Assembly: GCF_018687495.1 (NCBI RefSeq)
Contig: NZ_CP061293.1
Location: 992,001-1,056,000, forward strand
Direction: 5' to 3'
DNA length: 64,000 nt
Origin: Polynucleobacter sp. MWH-Svant-W18
Lineage (GTDB): Bacteria > Pseudomonadota > Gammaproteobacteria > Burkholderiales > Burkholderiaceae
Shown here: one piece after another, positions 17,113 through 27,127 of the stretch
Layout of the letters: each line of letters starts with the position of its first letter
Position numbering within the stretch: position 1 is the stretch's first letter
The notes under the pieces: generated by a model
What the model saw: only the letters and a program-made list of their open reading frames with translations
What the model was told of the DNA's origin: nothing
The model's database searches: none
Made by a program: the position numbers and the translations under genes

Positions 17113-19517
17113 TCAGTCCGAATACGGGTGACACGTAATACGTCGTGATTGGTGCGCAAGCTGCGCATCACCTTAGAGAGATGCAGACGATCGTAGACCT
17201 GAATGGTGAAGCGAATCATCACAGAATCTTCTTTGAAGCGATCTTCCATTGATACATTCATGATGTTGGAATCTGCTGCTGTGACACTGCTCGCAACGCG
17301 AGCCAGTACACCCTTCCCTTGGCGAGTATCAATTGCTAAATCGACTTCGAATTCTCGATGAACATCCCTACTCCACTCAACCTCGACCCACTTCTCGCCA
17401 TCTTTTGAAAGCATGCGCAAGGCAACTGGGCAATCATTGGTGTGCACCTGTAAGCCCTCACCCTTACCCAAATAGCCAATGATGTTGTCCCCGGGAATCG
17501 GATGACAGCAGGTCTGGAAGTGAATGGAATTACCTTCGCGCCCATCCACCAAAATCGCTTGACGTTGATGGTGATGCTGATGGACTTCGGGGGGCGATAC
17601 CATCCAGTCTGCCGCGCCCAGACGCATCTGCTCTGTACCGCCCTCATCATCAATCAGAATTTTGAGGCGAATCGCCAACTCTTGTGGTGAACGACGCCCT
17701 AGGGCAATATTGACGCAGGCCTCCTCGCGGGTTTTATCCCCAGTCCAGTGCATGAGTTTTTCCCAAATATCGGGGGTCAGTAAGGCTGCATCGACCCCCT
17801 GCTGGCGCAAACTATTTGCTAATAAACGCTCGCCCAATTGCAGTGATTCTGAGTAATGCTTAGTCTTTAAGGAATGGCGAATCGATGCGCGTGCTTTACC
17901 GGTGCGCACAAAAGCTAACCAACCCGGATTCGGCTGGGAGTTTGCAGAGGTTACTACTTCAATAATGTCGCCATTTTTTAGCTCACTGCGCAATGGCAAT
18001 TGCAAACCATTGATCTTGACGGCAACGCAGGTATTGCCCAGGTCGCTATGAATGGAGTATGCAAAATCTAAAGCGGTAGCGCCACGCGGTAATGCCCGAA
18101 TTTGACCTTTAGGTGTAAAGACATAAACCGCATCTGGGAATAAATCAATCTTGACGTGCTCTAAAAACTCTTGAGAGTCACCACTACTATCCTGAATATC
18201 AATCAAGGACTGCAGCCATTGGTGAGCACGATTTTGGACTTCGCTCATATCTGGAGAGCCATCCTTATAGGCCCAGTGCGCTGCAACCCCAGCCTCCGCT
18301 ACAGCATGCATGTCCTTGGTACGAATCTGAAACTCGACCGGCACACCTGAAGGCCCCAAGAGAGTCGTATGCAAGGATTGGTAGCCGTTGAGCTTTGGAA
18401 TCGCAATGTAATCCTTAAACTTGCCAGGCATCGGCTTAAAGAGCGAATGCAAAATGCCCAGCGAGCGATAGCATTCATCAATGCTATGAACTGTCACCCG
18501 AAATGCGTACACATCTAAGACTTGCGAGAAACTCACACGCTTAGTCCGCATCTTGTTATAGATGCTGTAAAGGGTCTTCTCACGGCCACGCAAATCTGCA
18601 TCGAGATTGGCTTTTGCAAAGGCCATCCGTGAAGCTTGCAAAATCTTCTCAATGATCTCTTTGCGATTACCGCGCGCCCGCTTTACTGCAGTCTCAATGA
18701 CCCGAAACCGCATTGGCATGGAGTAACGAAAACTCAAGTCCTGCAAGTCGCGGTAAATAATGTTCAAGCCCAGGCGGTGAGCAATTGGGGCATAGATCTC
18801 GATTGTCTCGGCAGCTACCCTACGGCGTTTCTCCATCGGCACCGCATCGAGGGTGCGCATATTGTGCGTGCGGTCTGCTAGTTTGACGAGAATGACGCGG
18901 ACATCGCGCGCCATCGCCATAAACATTTTGCGAAAGCTCTCAGCTTGCGCTTCAGCATGACTTTGAAACTCGAGCTTATCGAGTTTGGTGAGACCTTCAA
19001 CTAGCTCAGCAACTTTAGCGCCAAACTTCTCAACCAAGTCTGCCTTGCTACAGCCGGTATCCTCAATCACGTCATGCAATAAGGCAGCCATGATGGAAGG
19101 TGCATCTAGACGCCAGGTAGCACAGAGCTCAGCAACCGCTACTGGATGGGTAATGTAAGGCTCGCCACTATGGCGGTACTGACCTAAGTGCGCAGTATCT
19201 GAAAACTGAAACGCTTTCTTGATCTGCGTAATCTCCTCAGGCTTGAGATATGTCAGCTTAGCCAGCAAACCTTCAATCGAGACAACTTGGTGCTTTAAGG
19301 GAAGATTGGGTGCTGAGGTAGGTCCAAATAAATGACGGCTCGACTGCGCGAGTAGACTCGCCAAAATCGATTTTTTACCACTGTCTTTGCTAGATTGAAT
19401 TGCTGTATCTGAAGGTGTACTTAATAGATCAGCTTGACTTGCTACTACCGGAGTCTCTTTGGACGAGACCCCGCCTACTAATTCCGATGTTTTGCGAATG
19501 CCTAAAGGGAGCTCCAC
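17109..19517 (-). CDS. spoT: bifunctional (p)ppGpp synthetase/hydrolase
   Basis: Makes and degrades the alarmone ppGpp. The 802 residues contain an intact HD hydrolase site (H124, H148-D149, E152-D153 in LLHDVIEDTG), a synthetase domain (YAFRVTV, PKLNGYQSLHTT), a TGS domain (FTPKGQIRALPRGATALDFAY) and a C-terminal ACT domain. Intact hydrolase residues make it SpoT/Rel-type rather than RelA. About 80 residues precede the HD domain, a longer extension than in E. coli SpoT. It follows gmk and rpoZ, a common order. Confidence 0.95.
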   Translation of the reverse strand: MELPLGIRKTSELVGGVSSKETPVVASQADLLSTPSDTAIQSSKDSGKKSILASLLAQSSRHLFGPTSAPNLPLKHQVVSIEGLLAKLTYLKPEEITQIKKAFQFSDTAHLGQYRHSGEPYITHPVAVAELCATWRLDAPSIMAALLHDVIEDTGCSKADLVEKFGAKVAELVEGLTKLDKLEFQSHAEAQAESFRKMFMAMARDVRVILVKLADRTHNMRTLDAVPMEKRRRVAAETIEIYAPIAHRLGLNIIYRDLQDLSFRYSMPMRFRVIETAVKRARGNRKEIIEKILQASRMAFAKANLDADLRGREKTLYSIYNKMRTKRVSFSQVLDVYAFRVTVHSIDECYRSLGILHSLFKPMPGKFKDYIAIPKLNGYQSLHTTLLGPSGVPVEFQIRTKDMHAVAEAGVAAHWAYKDGSPDMSEVQNRAHQWLQSLIDIQDSSGDSQEFLEHVKIDLFPDAVYVFTPKGQIRALPRGATALDFAYSIHSDLGNTCVAVKINGLQLPLRSELKNGDIIEVVTSANSQPNPGWLAFVRTGKARASIRHSLKTKHYSESLQLGERLLANSLRQQGVDAALLTPDIWEKLMHWTGDKTREEACVNIALGRRSPQELAIRLKILIDDEGGTEQMRLGAADWMVSPPEVHQHHHQRQAILVDGREGNSIHFQTCCHPIPGDNIIGYLGKGEGLQVHTNDCPVALRMLSKDGEKWVEVEWSRDVHREFEVDLAIDTRQGKGVLARVASSVTAADSNIMNVSMEDRFKEDSVMIRFTIQVYDRLHLSKVMRSLRTNHDVLRVTRIRTD

Positions 19518-19532
19518 ACCGGAACTCCTAAA

Positions 19533-19736
19533 TTACAAAGGTACTTTGGTCAACATGTCACGGTCGGTAACGCCAGCAGCAACTTCACGTAATGCAACAA
19601 CTGTGGCTTTGTCTCTGGACTCAACACGTGGGGAGTGACCTTGAACCAATTGGCGAGCGCGATAAGTCGCAGCCAAAACCAGTTCAAAACGATTGGGGAT
19701 AGTTTTAAGGCAATCTTCTACAGTAATACGGGCCAT
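19533..19736 (-). CDS. rpoZ: RNA polymerase omega subunit
   Basis: Small subunit that aids beta-prime folding and forms part of a ppGpp site. The 67-residue product has the conserved [20 protein letters not shown] start and the [17 protein letters not shown] block. The frame extends nine codons upstream, but the ATG at 19736 gives the family start. Located between gmk and spoT. Confidence 0.95.
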   Translation of the reverse strand: MARITVEDCLKTIPNRFELVLAATYRARQLVQGHSPRVESRDKATVVALREVAAGVTDRDMLTKVPL

Positions 19737-19781
19737 CCTGAACTCACTTAAATTTAGCTTCAATACCTATAGGATAACTGA

Positions 19782-20420
19782 TTAGACCCCGAGCCGCCTT
19801 AAAAGGGCTGGATTTCTGGCCATGCTGGGCCCAGAACGCAGGCGGCTAGCAGCCAAAATGTGCTTTAGATCCACCAGGGCCTGTTCAAAAGAATCATTGA
19901 CCACGATATAGTCCGCCTCATGCGCATGTAATAACTCCACATGGGCTGCTGCCAGGCGCTTTTGAATGGTCGCCTCATCATCCTGACCACGATGACGCAA
20001 GCGTTGCTCTAAGGCTTCAATCGACGGGGGAAAAATGAAGATCCATTGGGCTGCAGGAATCAAGTTCCGAATTTGTTGCGCGCCCTGCCAGTCAATTTCC
20101 AATAAGACATCACTGCCCGCTTGCATTTGAGATTCGATCCACGGTTTCGAGGTGCCATAAAAATTGCCATGTACCTGCGCCCACTCTAAATAATGTCCTT
20201 GATCTCGTTCAGCCAGGAAGTCTTCTTGAGAGAGAAAGCGATAATCTTTGCCATCTACCTCTCCCGGTCTCGGTGCACGGGTTGTGATGGATAAAGACAA
20301 CTTGATTCCGGCATCATCTTGCAGCAAAGCATTCACTAAAGAGGATTTGCCTGCACCGGATGGCGCAACAATCATCAACATGCTGCCTTGATAAGATGGG
20401 TTTTGACTAGCGCTTGTCAT
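19782..20420 (-). CDS. gmk: guanylate kinase
   Basis: Phosphorylates GMP to GDP. The 212 residues carry the P-loop APSGAGKSS (residues 19-27), the GMP-binding SITTRAPRPGEVDGKDY segment, and LEWAQVHGNFYGT. Sixteen bases downstream of yicC and upstream of rpoZ. Confidence 0.97.
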   Translation of the reverse strand: MTSASQNPSYQGSMLMIVAPSGAGKSSLVNALLQDDAGIKLSLSITTRAPRPGEVDGKDYRFLSQEDFLAERDQGHYLEWAQVHGNFYGTSKPWIESQMQAGSDVLLEIDWQGAQQIRNLIPAAQWIFIFPPSIEALEQRLRHRGQDDEATIQKRLAAAHVELLHAHEADYIVVNDSFEQALVDLKHILAASRLRSGPSMARNPALLRRLGV

Positions 20421-20436
20421 GGGAAGATTGTACGGA

Positions 20437-21375
20437 CTATTCTAGGTTCTGAACTTGTTCACGCATCTGCTCAATAAAGAGCTTGAGCTCTAGGGCTGCT
20501 TGGGTACATTCTTCTGAGACTGACTTTGAACTCAGCGTATTGGCTTCCCGATTGAGCTCTTGCATCAGAAAATCTAAACGTTTACCCACTGGCCCTTTAC
20601 CCGCCAATGCAGTATCGACTGCTTGTAGGTGTGTCTTGAGACGAGCGAACTCTTCGGCAACATCAATACGCACTGCATACAGAACTACCTCTTGACGAAT
20701 GCGCTCCATCAACTCTGCGCCCGCTTTAGCCTGCTCTTGAGCAGCTAAGGCTTCAGACAAACGTTCTGTGAGCTTTTCTTGATACTGAGCCACATACTGT
20801 GGCACCTTAGGCTCAATGGTTTTCACAATCTCACGCATCTGAGTGGTGATATGGTTTAAGACGCCAACCAAGGCCTTGCCTTCAGCGTGACGACTTTCTA
20901 ATAAGACGGCTAGAGCAGCCTTACCCGCTTCAATCGTGGCGGCCACCCAACCCTCTTCCTCACCGCGCGGTTCAGATACGATTCCAGGCCAGCGCAAAAT
21001 CTCACCCATTCTTAATTCTGGAGCATTAGGAAAGCTCAATTGGGCTTTTTCTTGAAGTGTATAGAGGGCATCTAGACGATCTTGATTCAAAGTACCCAGG
21101 GAATGGGGATTGGCTGTCGCAGCACCGCTATTGTTATTGTTACTGCTATTGATACGCCAGGCAGCCCGAAACTCGACCTTGCCCCGCGATAGGCTTTGAC
21201 TGACTAGCTCCCGTAAAGCAGGCTCAGCGCCCCGGCATTCATCCGGCAGGCGAAAGCCCAGATCCAGAAAGCGGCTATTCACAGCCCGACATTCCACCTG
21301 CAGATCAGCAACTACACCCGCTCCTAGGGAGACTTGGCGAGAAGCGCTGCCATAACCAGTCATGCTCGATATCAT
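20437..21375 (-). CDS. yicC: YicC family endoribonuclease
   Basis: A 312-residue YicC protein with the conserved SMTGYGSA N-terminus, the NSRFLDLGFRLPDE block, and the C-terminal pattern GKRLDFLMQELNREANTLSSK. YicC of E. coli and its relatives are metal-dependent endoribonucleases implicated in RNA turnover. Compared with the family an inserted low-complexity stretch (SSNNNNSG, about residues 75-85) is present. It begins the yicC-gmk-rpoZ-spoT array and is divergent from rph with 52 bases between. Confidence 0.92.
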   Translation of the reverse strand: MISSMTGYGSASRQVSLGAGVVADLQVECRAVNSRFLDLGFRLPDECRGAEPALRELVSQSLSRGKVEFRAAWRINSSNNNNSGAATANPHSLGTLNQDRLDALYTLQEKAQLSFPNAPELRMGEILRWPGIVSEPRGEEEGWVAATIEAGKAALAVLLESRHAEGKALVGVLNHITTQMREIVKTIEPKVPQYVAQYQEKLTERLSEALAAQEQAKAGAELMERIRQEVVLYAVRIDVAEEFARLKTHLQAVDTALAGKGPVGKRLDFLMQELNREANTLSSKSVSEECTQAALELKLFIEQMREQVQNLE

Positions 21376-21427
21376 ATGGACATTGTAGATTCTTTATAGC
21401 CCCCCAGACGAAATACAGGACAAATCC

Positions 21428-22168
21428 ATGAGTAGCCCAAATTCAAGCACTGTCACCCGCCCAAGCGGCCGCAAACCGAAAGACTTGCGCCCCGTCACGA
21501 TTACGCGCTCCTTTACCAAGCATGCGGAAGGCTCTGTTCTGATTGCCTTTGGCGACACTAAGGTGCTATGCACTGCCAGTATCTTGGATAAGGTACCCCC
21601 TCATAAAAGAGGCTCCGGAGAGGGTTGGGTTACCGCCGAGTACGGCATGCTCCCCCGCTCTACTCACACCCGCAGTGATCGTGAAGCTGCAAGAGGCAAA
21701 CAGTCTGGTCGTACACAAGAAATCCAACGCCTCATTGGCCGCGCCATGCGTAGCATCTTTAATCTCGAAATTTTGGGTGAGCGCACCATTCATTTAGATT
21801 GTGATGTCTTGCAAGCAGATGGTGGCACTCGCACCGCTTCTATCACTGGCGCTTATGTTGCCGCTAGAGATGCTGTGAACCAACTACTCAAAAGTGGTGC
21901 CTTGGCACAAGACCCCATCATCGATAGCGTTGCAGCCATCTCCGTTGGGATTTATCAAGGGACTCCGGTACTCGATTTGGATTATCCAGAAGATTCTTCT
22001 TGCGACACTGATATGAATGTCGTGATGACTGGTAAAGGTGGAATGATTGAGGTGCAAGGCACCGCTGAAGGCGTTGCCTTCTCCAGGGCAGAGCTGACTG
22101 CCCTACTGGATTTGGCAGAGCATGGAATTACTGAACTTACTCAATTACAAATGGATGCTTTGCGCTAA
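21428..22168 (+). CDS. rph: ribonuclease PH
   Basis: Phosphorolytic 3'-5' exoribonuclease that trims tRNA 3' ends. The 246 residues show [17 protein letters not shown] at the N-terminus, [17 protein letters not shown], and [16 protein letters not shown] with phosphate-binding arginines. Full length, unlike the frameshifted rph of E. coli K-12. First of rph-rdgB-hemW, with a six-base gap to the next gene. Confidence 0.97.
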   Translation: MSSPNSSTVTRPSGRKPKDLRPVTITRSFTKHAEGSVLIAFGDTKVLCTASILDKVPPHKRGSGEGWVTAEYGMLPRSTHTRSDREAARGKQSGRTQEIQRLIGRAMRSIFNLEILGERTIHLDCDVLQADGGTRTASITGAYVAARDAVNQLLKSGALAQDPIIDSVAAISVGIYQGTPVLDLDYPEDSSCDTDMNVVMTGKGGMIEVQGTAEGVAFSRAELTALLDLAEHGITELTQLQMDALR

Positions 22169-22174
22169 GGCCTT

Positions 22175-22765
22175 ATGCAAAAGCTTGTACTCGCCTCTAA
22201 TAATGCTGGCAAGGTCAAAGAGTTTCAGGCGCTCTTGGCGCCCTTGAACTTTGAAGTTATTACTCAGGGATCTCTCAATATTTCTGCAGCAGAGGAACCA
22301 CATCACACCTTTGTGGAGAATGCCTTAGCGAAAGCACGCCATGCCAGTGCTGCCAGTGGGCTCCCCGCTTTAGCAGATGATTCCGGAATATGCGTTCATG
22401 CATTAGATGGGCGCCCAGGCGTTCACTCTGCTCGCTTTGCTGGTGAACCCGCAAATGATGCTGCCAATAATCAAAAGCTCATTGCTGAGTTACGAAGCAA
22501 AACCGATCGCAGTGCCCACTATGTCTGCGCGCTTGTATTTGTCAAAAGCGCCGATGATCCACAGCCCCTCATTGTGGAAACGCAGTGGCATGGAGTGATT
22601 GTGGAAGAGCCAAAAGGCACTTACGGCTTTGGCTATGATCCTCACTTTTATATACCGGAACAGAATAAGACCGCTGCAGAACTTGATCCAACAGAAAAAA
22701 ATGTCATCAGTCATCGCGGCCAAGCCTTGCGTCAACTGATTAAGCAATTGCAGACTCGTGCTTAA
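22175..22765 (+). CDS. rdgB: dITP/XTP pyrophosphatase (RdgB/HAM1)
   Basis: Removes non-canonical purine triphosphates (dITP, XTP) from the nucleotide pool. The 196 residues include ASNNAGKVKEF, LADDSGICVHALDGRPGVHSAR and the C-terminal SHRGQALRQL. Its stop overlaps the hemW start (TAATG). Confidence 0.96.
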   Translation: MQKLVLASNNAGKVKEFQALLAPLNFEVITQGSLNISAAEEPHHTFVENALAKARHASAASGLPALADDSGICVHALDGRPGVHSARFAGEPANDAANNQKLIAELRSKTDRSAHYVCALVFVKSADDPQPLIVETQWHGVIVEEPKGTYGFGYDPHFYIPEQNKTAAELDPTEKNVISHRGQALRQLIKQLQTRA

Positions 22766-23940
22766 TGGCTGCGCTCAATCAACCCTCCCTCGCTGCATTG
22801 CCACCCCTGGCTTTGTATATTCACTTTCCGTGGTGTGAAAAGAAATGTCCTTATTGCGACTTCAATTCTCATCAGATAAAAGAGGGCAAATCGGGATTTG
22901 ATGAACAGCGCTATATCCAAGCCTTAATAAGCGATCTAGAAACGGAAATCCCGAATACCTGGGGACGCCAAGTCCACAGCATCTTTATTGGCGGGGGCAC
23001 ACCGAGTTTGCTCTCGGTGGCAGGTATGGATCAACTCCTTTGCGCAGTGCGTGCCCGGATGAACTTAGAACCCGGTGCTGAAATCACAATGGAGGCCAAT
23101 CCCGGCTCTATTGAAGTTGAAAAACTGGCAGGCTTTGCTAAAGCAGGCATCAATCGCATTTCTTTAGGAATCCAGAGCTTTCAAGATGAGCAACTCAAAG
23201 CCTTAGGTCGTATCCACAATGGTGAGCAAGCCAAAGCAGCTGTACAGATCGCTTTGAATCACTTTAAATCCGTGAATCTAGATCTAATGTATGGCTTACC
23301 CAATCAAAGTCTCGAGTCAGCGAAAGCCGATTTAGAGACGGCTCTGTCATTTCAGACTCCCCATCTCTCTTTGTATAACCTTACTCTTGAGCCTAATACC
23401 TACTTTGCCAACTTTCCACCAAAGTTGCCAACTGATGATGAGATTGATGCCATCTTTGAGCAGAACTTAGAGCTACTGACTAAAGCGGGATACAAACGCT
23501 ATGAAGTATCGGCCTATGCTCAGAAAGATCAAGAGTGCAAACACAATCTCAATTACTGGCGCTTTGGAGATTACATTGGGATTGGCGCAGGTGCTCATGG
23601 GAAAATTTCATATCCAGGAAAAATTACTCGGCAAGTGCGCGAGCGCCATCCTGAAACCTATATGCAAGCGATGGAAACTAAAGGCAATGCCTTGATTGAG
23701 CAAAGAGATATTGATGCTCAAGATCTCCCTTTTGAATTTATGCTCAACGCCCTGCGCTTGAGTGATGGTGTTGATACCAGCACTTTTAGTGAGCGCACCG
23801 GTTTACCACTCAGCGTGATTAGCAAAGGGCTTGATGAAGCCAGCAAAAAAGGTTTGCTAGATGAGAACCCCAGCAAACTCAAGCCAACCGCATTAGGCCT
23901 GCGCTATCTCAATAATCTGCAAGAAATGTTTTTAACTTAG
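22765..23940 (+). CDS. hemW: HemW-type radical SAM protein
   Basis: Radical SAM protein of the HemN/HemW family, in other species a heme chaperone rather than a coproporphyrinogen oxidase. The CxxxCxxC cluster motif is C24, C28, C31 (WCEKKCPYC), followed by GGGTPSLL and NRISLGIQSFQDEQLKALGRIH. At 391 residues it is the HemW length, and the motif lacks the extra residue of HemN's CxxxCxxCxC. Co-transcribed with rdgB. Confidence 0.93.
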   Translation: MAALNQPSLAALPPLALYIHFPWCEKKCPYCDFNSHQIKEGKSGFDEQRYIQALISDLETEIPNTWGRQVHSIFIGGGTPSLLSVAGMDQLLCAVRARMNLEPGAEITMEANPGSIEVEKLAGFAKAGINRISLGIQSFQDEQLKALGRIHNGEQAKAAVQIALNHFKSVNLDLMYGLPNQSLESAKADLETALSFQTPHLSLYNLTLEPNTYFANFPPKLPTDDEIDAIFEQNLELLTKAGYKRYEVSAYAQKDQECKHNLNYWRFGDYIGIGAGAHGKISYPGKITRQVRERHPETYMQAMETKGNALIEQRDIDAQDLPFEFMLNALRLSDGVDTSTFSERTGLPLSVISKGLDEASKKGLLDENPSKLKPTALGLRYLNNLQEMFLT

Positions 23941-23998
23941 CTGGTGAATCCGTAACGCGGGCTTACTTGCTAACTTGCTTGCTAACTTAATTGAAAAC

Positions 23999-24808
23999 TC
24001 ACTTGCCAGTCCAGACAGGTGGCTCACCCTTTAAAAATGCAGCCACGCCATTTTTAAAGTCATTGCTACCATACGTTTCACGTATCAGATCTTTGCAATC
24101 GGGTAATTGACTAATAATGATTCTGGCCATGGCGAGCTTGCTGGCTTTTTGTGTGATGGGGGCTAGTTTTGCTAAGCGCTGTGCCAAAGCATCAGCTTCG
24201 TTACCGAGCTGATCTGCTTCATAGGTCGCTAGCAAATAACCTTGTGTTTGCAATTCCTTCGCAGGAATCATTTCCGCTAACAGCAGCATACGCCGTACGA
24301 TATTCATATTCAGATGCGCTACCAGCCAGGCAATATTGCCGGGATAGAGGCAATTGCCTAGGGTTCTAGCGATAGGAACGCCGAACTTGGCATCGGGTGT
24401 TGAAATCCGAAAGTCACAACAAGTGGCAATTGCTAAACCACCACCGACTGCCATGCCATCAATCACAGCAATGGTTGGCATGGGTAGCATCGCCAATGGA
24501 TTTAAATAGTCATGAATTGCCTCTTCATAGCGAACGCCATCTTCACCATCTTTAAAGCTAGAGAATTGCGCAATATCGCTACCAGAGACAAACGATTTAC
24601 CGCCTGCACCCCGAAAGATCGCCACCCGAATGTCCGGATTCTTAGCCAGATCCAAGCAAATGGATTTAAGACTTTCATACATACCAACCGTCATGGCATT
24701 ACGTGCTGCCACATGATCAAAAGTAATGTGCGCAATCTGGCCGCGCACTTCAAGACTAACTTGAGCCACTGGGGATGCTGGTGTGTCCAAATCTTTTGAT
24801 GTCATCAA
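23999..24808 (-). CDS. enoyl-CoA hydratase/isomerase family protein
   Basis: A 269-residue crotonase-fold enzyme: VEVRGQIAHITFDHVAARNAM at the N-terminus, the oxyanion-hole segment SGSDIAQFSSFKDG, and AVIDGMAVGGGLAIATCCDFRI. The usual catalytic glutamate positions are not clear by eye, so hydratase versus other crotonase activity is open. Seven bases before it ends the Bug binding-protein gene on the same strand, suggesting a small catabolic operon with the divergent CoA-transferase. Confidence 0.85.
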   Translation of the reverse strand: MMTSKDLDTPASPVAQVSLEVRGQIAHITFDHVAARNAMTVGMYESLKSICLDLAKNPDIRVAIFRGAGGKSFVSGSDIAQFSSFKDGEDGVRYEEAIHDYLNPLAMLPMPTIAVIDGMAVGGGLAIATCCDFRISTPDAKFGVPIARTLGNCLYPGNIAWLVAHLNMNIVRRMLLLAEMIPAKELQTQGYLLATYEADQLGNEADALAQRLAKLAPITQKASKLAMARIIISQLPDCKDLIRETYGSNDFKNGVAAFLKGEPPVWTGK

Positions 24809-24814
24809 CTCTAC

Positions 24815-25804
24815 TTATTCTGCTTTGATGTTCAAGCTCTTGACCAAACGCTGATACTTCGCCAGTTCTGCATTTAAGAACAAACTAAATGCTGCAGGCG
24901 TCGCAGGTCCTTCTGGTTGTAGACCCTGGGCATCTAGGGTCTTTTTGATTTGGGGATCAGCCATCGCCATTTTGACTGCATGGTCAATCTTATTCACCAC
25001 CGCAGGATCCATACCCTTTGGCCCCATGACGGAATACCAATTGGTGACATCAAAACCCACAATCCCCACTTCGCCAAACGTAGGCACATTTGGCAGAATC
25101 GGCAAGCGTTTTGGTGTCGAGATTGCCAAGGCTTTTAAGCTTCCTTCTTTAATTTGCTGAAGGTTTGGTGGCAGAGTATCAAAATTCATCGTGATCTGAC
25201 CACCCAGCAAATCAATAATGGCTTGACCGCTGCCTTTATAGGGAACGTGATTGAGTTGGATGCCAGCGATTTTGGCAAACAAGGCGCCTGCTAAATGTTG
25301 AGTGCTACCGATACCAGAAGAGCCATAAGTCATTTGACCAGGATTCGCTTTAGCCAATGCAATCAATTGCGCTACAGAGTTCACTGGTAGAGATGCTTTA
25401 ACAACTAGTACATTGGGTACATAACCTAAATAGGTAATCGGTGTGAAATCTGTTGCAGGGTTGTATTGCACATTAGTCAATACAAAGGGTGCAATCGCAT
25501 TAGAATTCGAGTGCCCAACTAACAAGGTATAGCCATCTGGATTGGCTTTAGCCACGAGGTCTGCACCAATAGTGCCTGCTGCACCAGACTTGTTCTCAAC
25601 AATGATGCTTTGGCCCAAAATCTCGCCCATTTTGGGAGCGAGGGCGCGAGCCACAATATCAGTACCCCCGCCAGGTGCAAACCCCACGATTAAACGAATT
25701 GGTTTAGTGGGATACGCTTGTTGCGCGATTGACAAAAATGAGGTGCCAGCTAAGGCCAGCGCAATCAGTCCACGCAACATGAACTTAGGGGATTTGTGCA
25801 GCAT
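24815..25804 (-). CDS. Bug family tripartite tricarboxylate transporter binding protein
   Basis: A 329-residue periplasmic binding protein with a signal peptide (cleavage near residue 27, SIAQQAYP) and the Bug signature YPTKPIRLIVGFAPGGGTDIVARALA, then the NKSGAAGTIGAD ligand loop. Such proteins bind carboxylates and usually act with TctAB or as sensors; no TctAB is adjacent, as is common for the large Bug families of Burkholderiales. Context with a CoA-transferase and a crotonase suggests an organic acid substrate. Confidence 0.92.
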   Translation of the reverse strand: MLHKSPKFMLRGLIALALAGTSFLSIAQQAYPTKPIRLIVGFAPGGGTDIVARALAPKMGEILGQSIIVENKSGAAGTIGADLVAKANPDGYTLLVGHSNSNAIAPFVLTNVQYNPATDFTPITYLGYVPNVLVVKASLPVNSVAQLIALAKANPGQMTYGSSGIGSTQHLAGALFAKIAGIQLNHVPYKGSGQAIIDLLGGQITMNFDTLPPNLQQIKEGSLKALAISTPKRLPILPNVPTFGEVGIVGFDVTNWYSVMGPKGMDPAVVNKIDHAVKMAMADPQIKKTLDAQGLQPEGPATPAAFSLFLNAELAKYQRLVKSLNIKAE

Positions 25805-25881
25805 ACAGTCTCCAAATATTGTTTTAATTGTGTTTGATACTATTAGACATTCATTCTAAACATATAAAAACCATCGAGACA
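25805..25881. promoter_or_regulatory. divergent regulatory region with inverted repeat
   Basis: The 77 bases between the divergent Bug and CoA-transferase genes hold TTAGA-N7-TCTAA (25843-25859) as perfect five-base arms, plus AT-rich -10-like sequence (CATATAAAA at 25860-25868). A dimeric regulator could bind here to control both directions, but no regulator gene is adjacent. Confidence 0.35.
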
Positions 25882-27117
25882 ATGACGAAAACACCTATAA
25901 AAGAGGGTTCTAGACCCCTTCCCTTATCTGGGGTCCGAGTGCTGGATGTCAGCCAGGTGATGGCGGGTCCCTACTGCTGCATGCTGCTAGCGGACTTGGG
26001 TGCAGATGTCATCAAAATCGAGCCGCCCGGTACTGGTGATCAAACTCGGGGCGCTATGGGTTTCAAGATGAAAGGCTCTGACAGCATGGGCTTTTTAAAT
26101 ATGAACCGCAACAAGCGCAGCGTAACGCTCAACCTGAAAACCGAAGCCGGCAAGAAAGTCTTCTTTGAATTAGTAAAGACTGCGGACATCTTGGTTGAAA
26201 ACTATCGTCCCGGTGTCATGAAAAAATTGGGAATTGATTATGCTTCCCTGCAATCAATTAATCCCGGCTTGGTCTACGCCAGCATTTCTGGATTTGGTCA
26301 AACGGGCCCCTGGGCTGATCGCCCTGGCTTTGATCTTATGGCACAAGCGATGTCAGGTGTGATGAGTGTGACTGGCTATCCTGATGGCCCGCCAGTTAAA
26401 GCAGGCGTTCCAGTAGCCGACATAGGTTGCGCGCTATTTGCAGTCTACGGAATTTTGTCTGCTTATATTGGCAAGACTAAAACTGGTGAAGGTCAATTTA
26501 TTGATGCTTCTTTATTTGATTCTGCCTTGGCATTTTCCATTTGGGATACCGCACAGTACTGGGGTACTGGCGTTGAGCCCTATAAGCTGGGTACCGCAAA
26601 CCACATGAGTGCACCTTACCAGGCCATGAAAGCCTCTGATGGTTACTTTGTGATGGGTGCTACCAATCAAAAGCTGTGGAAACTCCTGTGCGAAAAAATT
26701 GCGCGTCCTGAATTATTTGAAGATGCGCGCTTTAAAACCAATCCACTACGCTTAGCCAATCGTTTAGAACTTGCAGCTGAATTAGAAAAAACATTTACAA
26801 GCAAATCTTGCGAAGAATGGGTTAATGATCTTTTAGCAGCAGGTATCCCTGCGGGCCCGATTAATACTTATCCAGAAGCATTTGATAGCGATCACGGTCG
26901 TCATCGCAAGATGCGCATGGAGATTGATCATCCGATTGAAGGCAGTGTTCCCAATATTGGTTTTGCCGTCAAGCTGATGGGTACACCTCAGCAAGTTCGT
27001 AAGCATCCACCACTACTGGGCGAGCATACTAGTGAAGTATTGAGTGAACTCGGTATCGCAGGCGATGAACTCAAGGCTCTTGAGGCTGGCGGTGCGTTTG
27101 CACCGGAAAGACAATAA
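25882..27117 (+). CDS. CaiB/BaiF family (type III) CoA-transferase
   Basis: A 411-residue type III CoA-transferase, moving CoA between carboxylic acids. The N-terminus GVRVLDVSQVMAGPYCCMLLADLGADVIKIE and the block NRNKRSVTLNLKTEAGKK are diagnostic; the catalytic aspartate lies in the RPGFDLMAQAMSG segment. The frame is open 18 codons further upstream, but the ATG at 25882 follows a GAG-type ribosome site and gives the family start. Substrate is not predictable from sequence alone. Confidence 0.9.
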   Translation: MTKTPIKEGSRPLPLSGVRVLDVSQVMAGPYCCMLLADLGADVIKIEPPGTGDQTRGAMGFKMKGSDSMGFLNMNRNKRSVTLNLKTEAGKKVFFELVKTADILVENYRPGVMKKLGIDYASLQSINPGLVYASISGFGQTGPWADRPGFDLMAQAMSGVMSVTGYPDGPPVKAGVPVADIGCALFAVYGILSAYIGKTKTGEGQFIDASLFDSALAFSIWDTAQYWGTGVEPYKLGTANHMSAPYQAMKASDGYFVMGATNQKLWKLLCEKIARPELFEDARFKTNPLRLANRLELAAELEKTFTSKSCEEWVNDLLAAGIPAGPINTYPEAFDSDHGRHRKMRMEIDHPIEGSVPNIGFAVKLMGTPQQVRKHPPLLGEHTSEVLSELGIAGDELKALEAGGAFAPERQ

Positions 27118-27127
27118 TTAGAGCTGA

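Noticed and set aside
23967-23988. 12-bp direct repeat (TTGCTAACTTGC) between hemW and the crotonase gene
   Set aside because: Under two full copies in an unremarkable convergent gap; no sign of mobile DNA.
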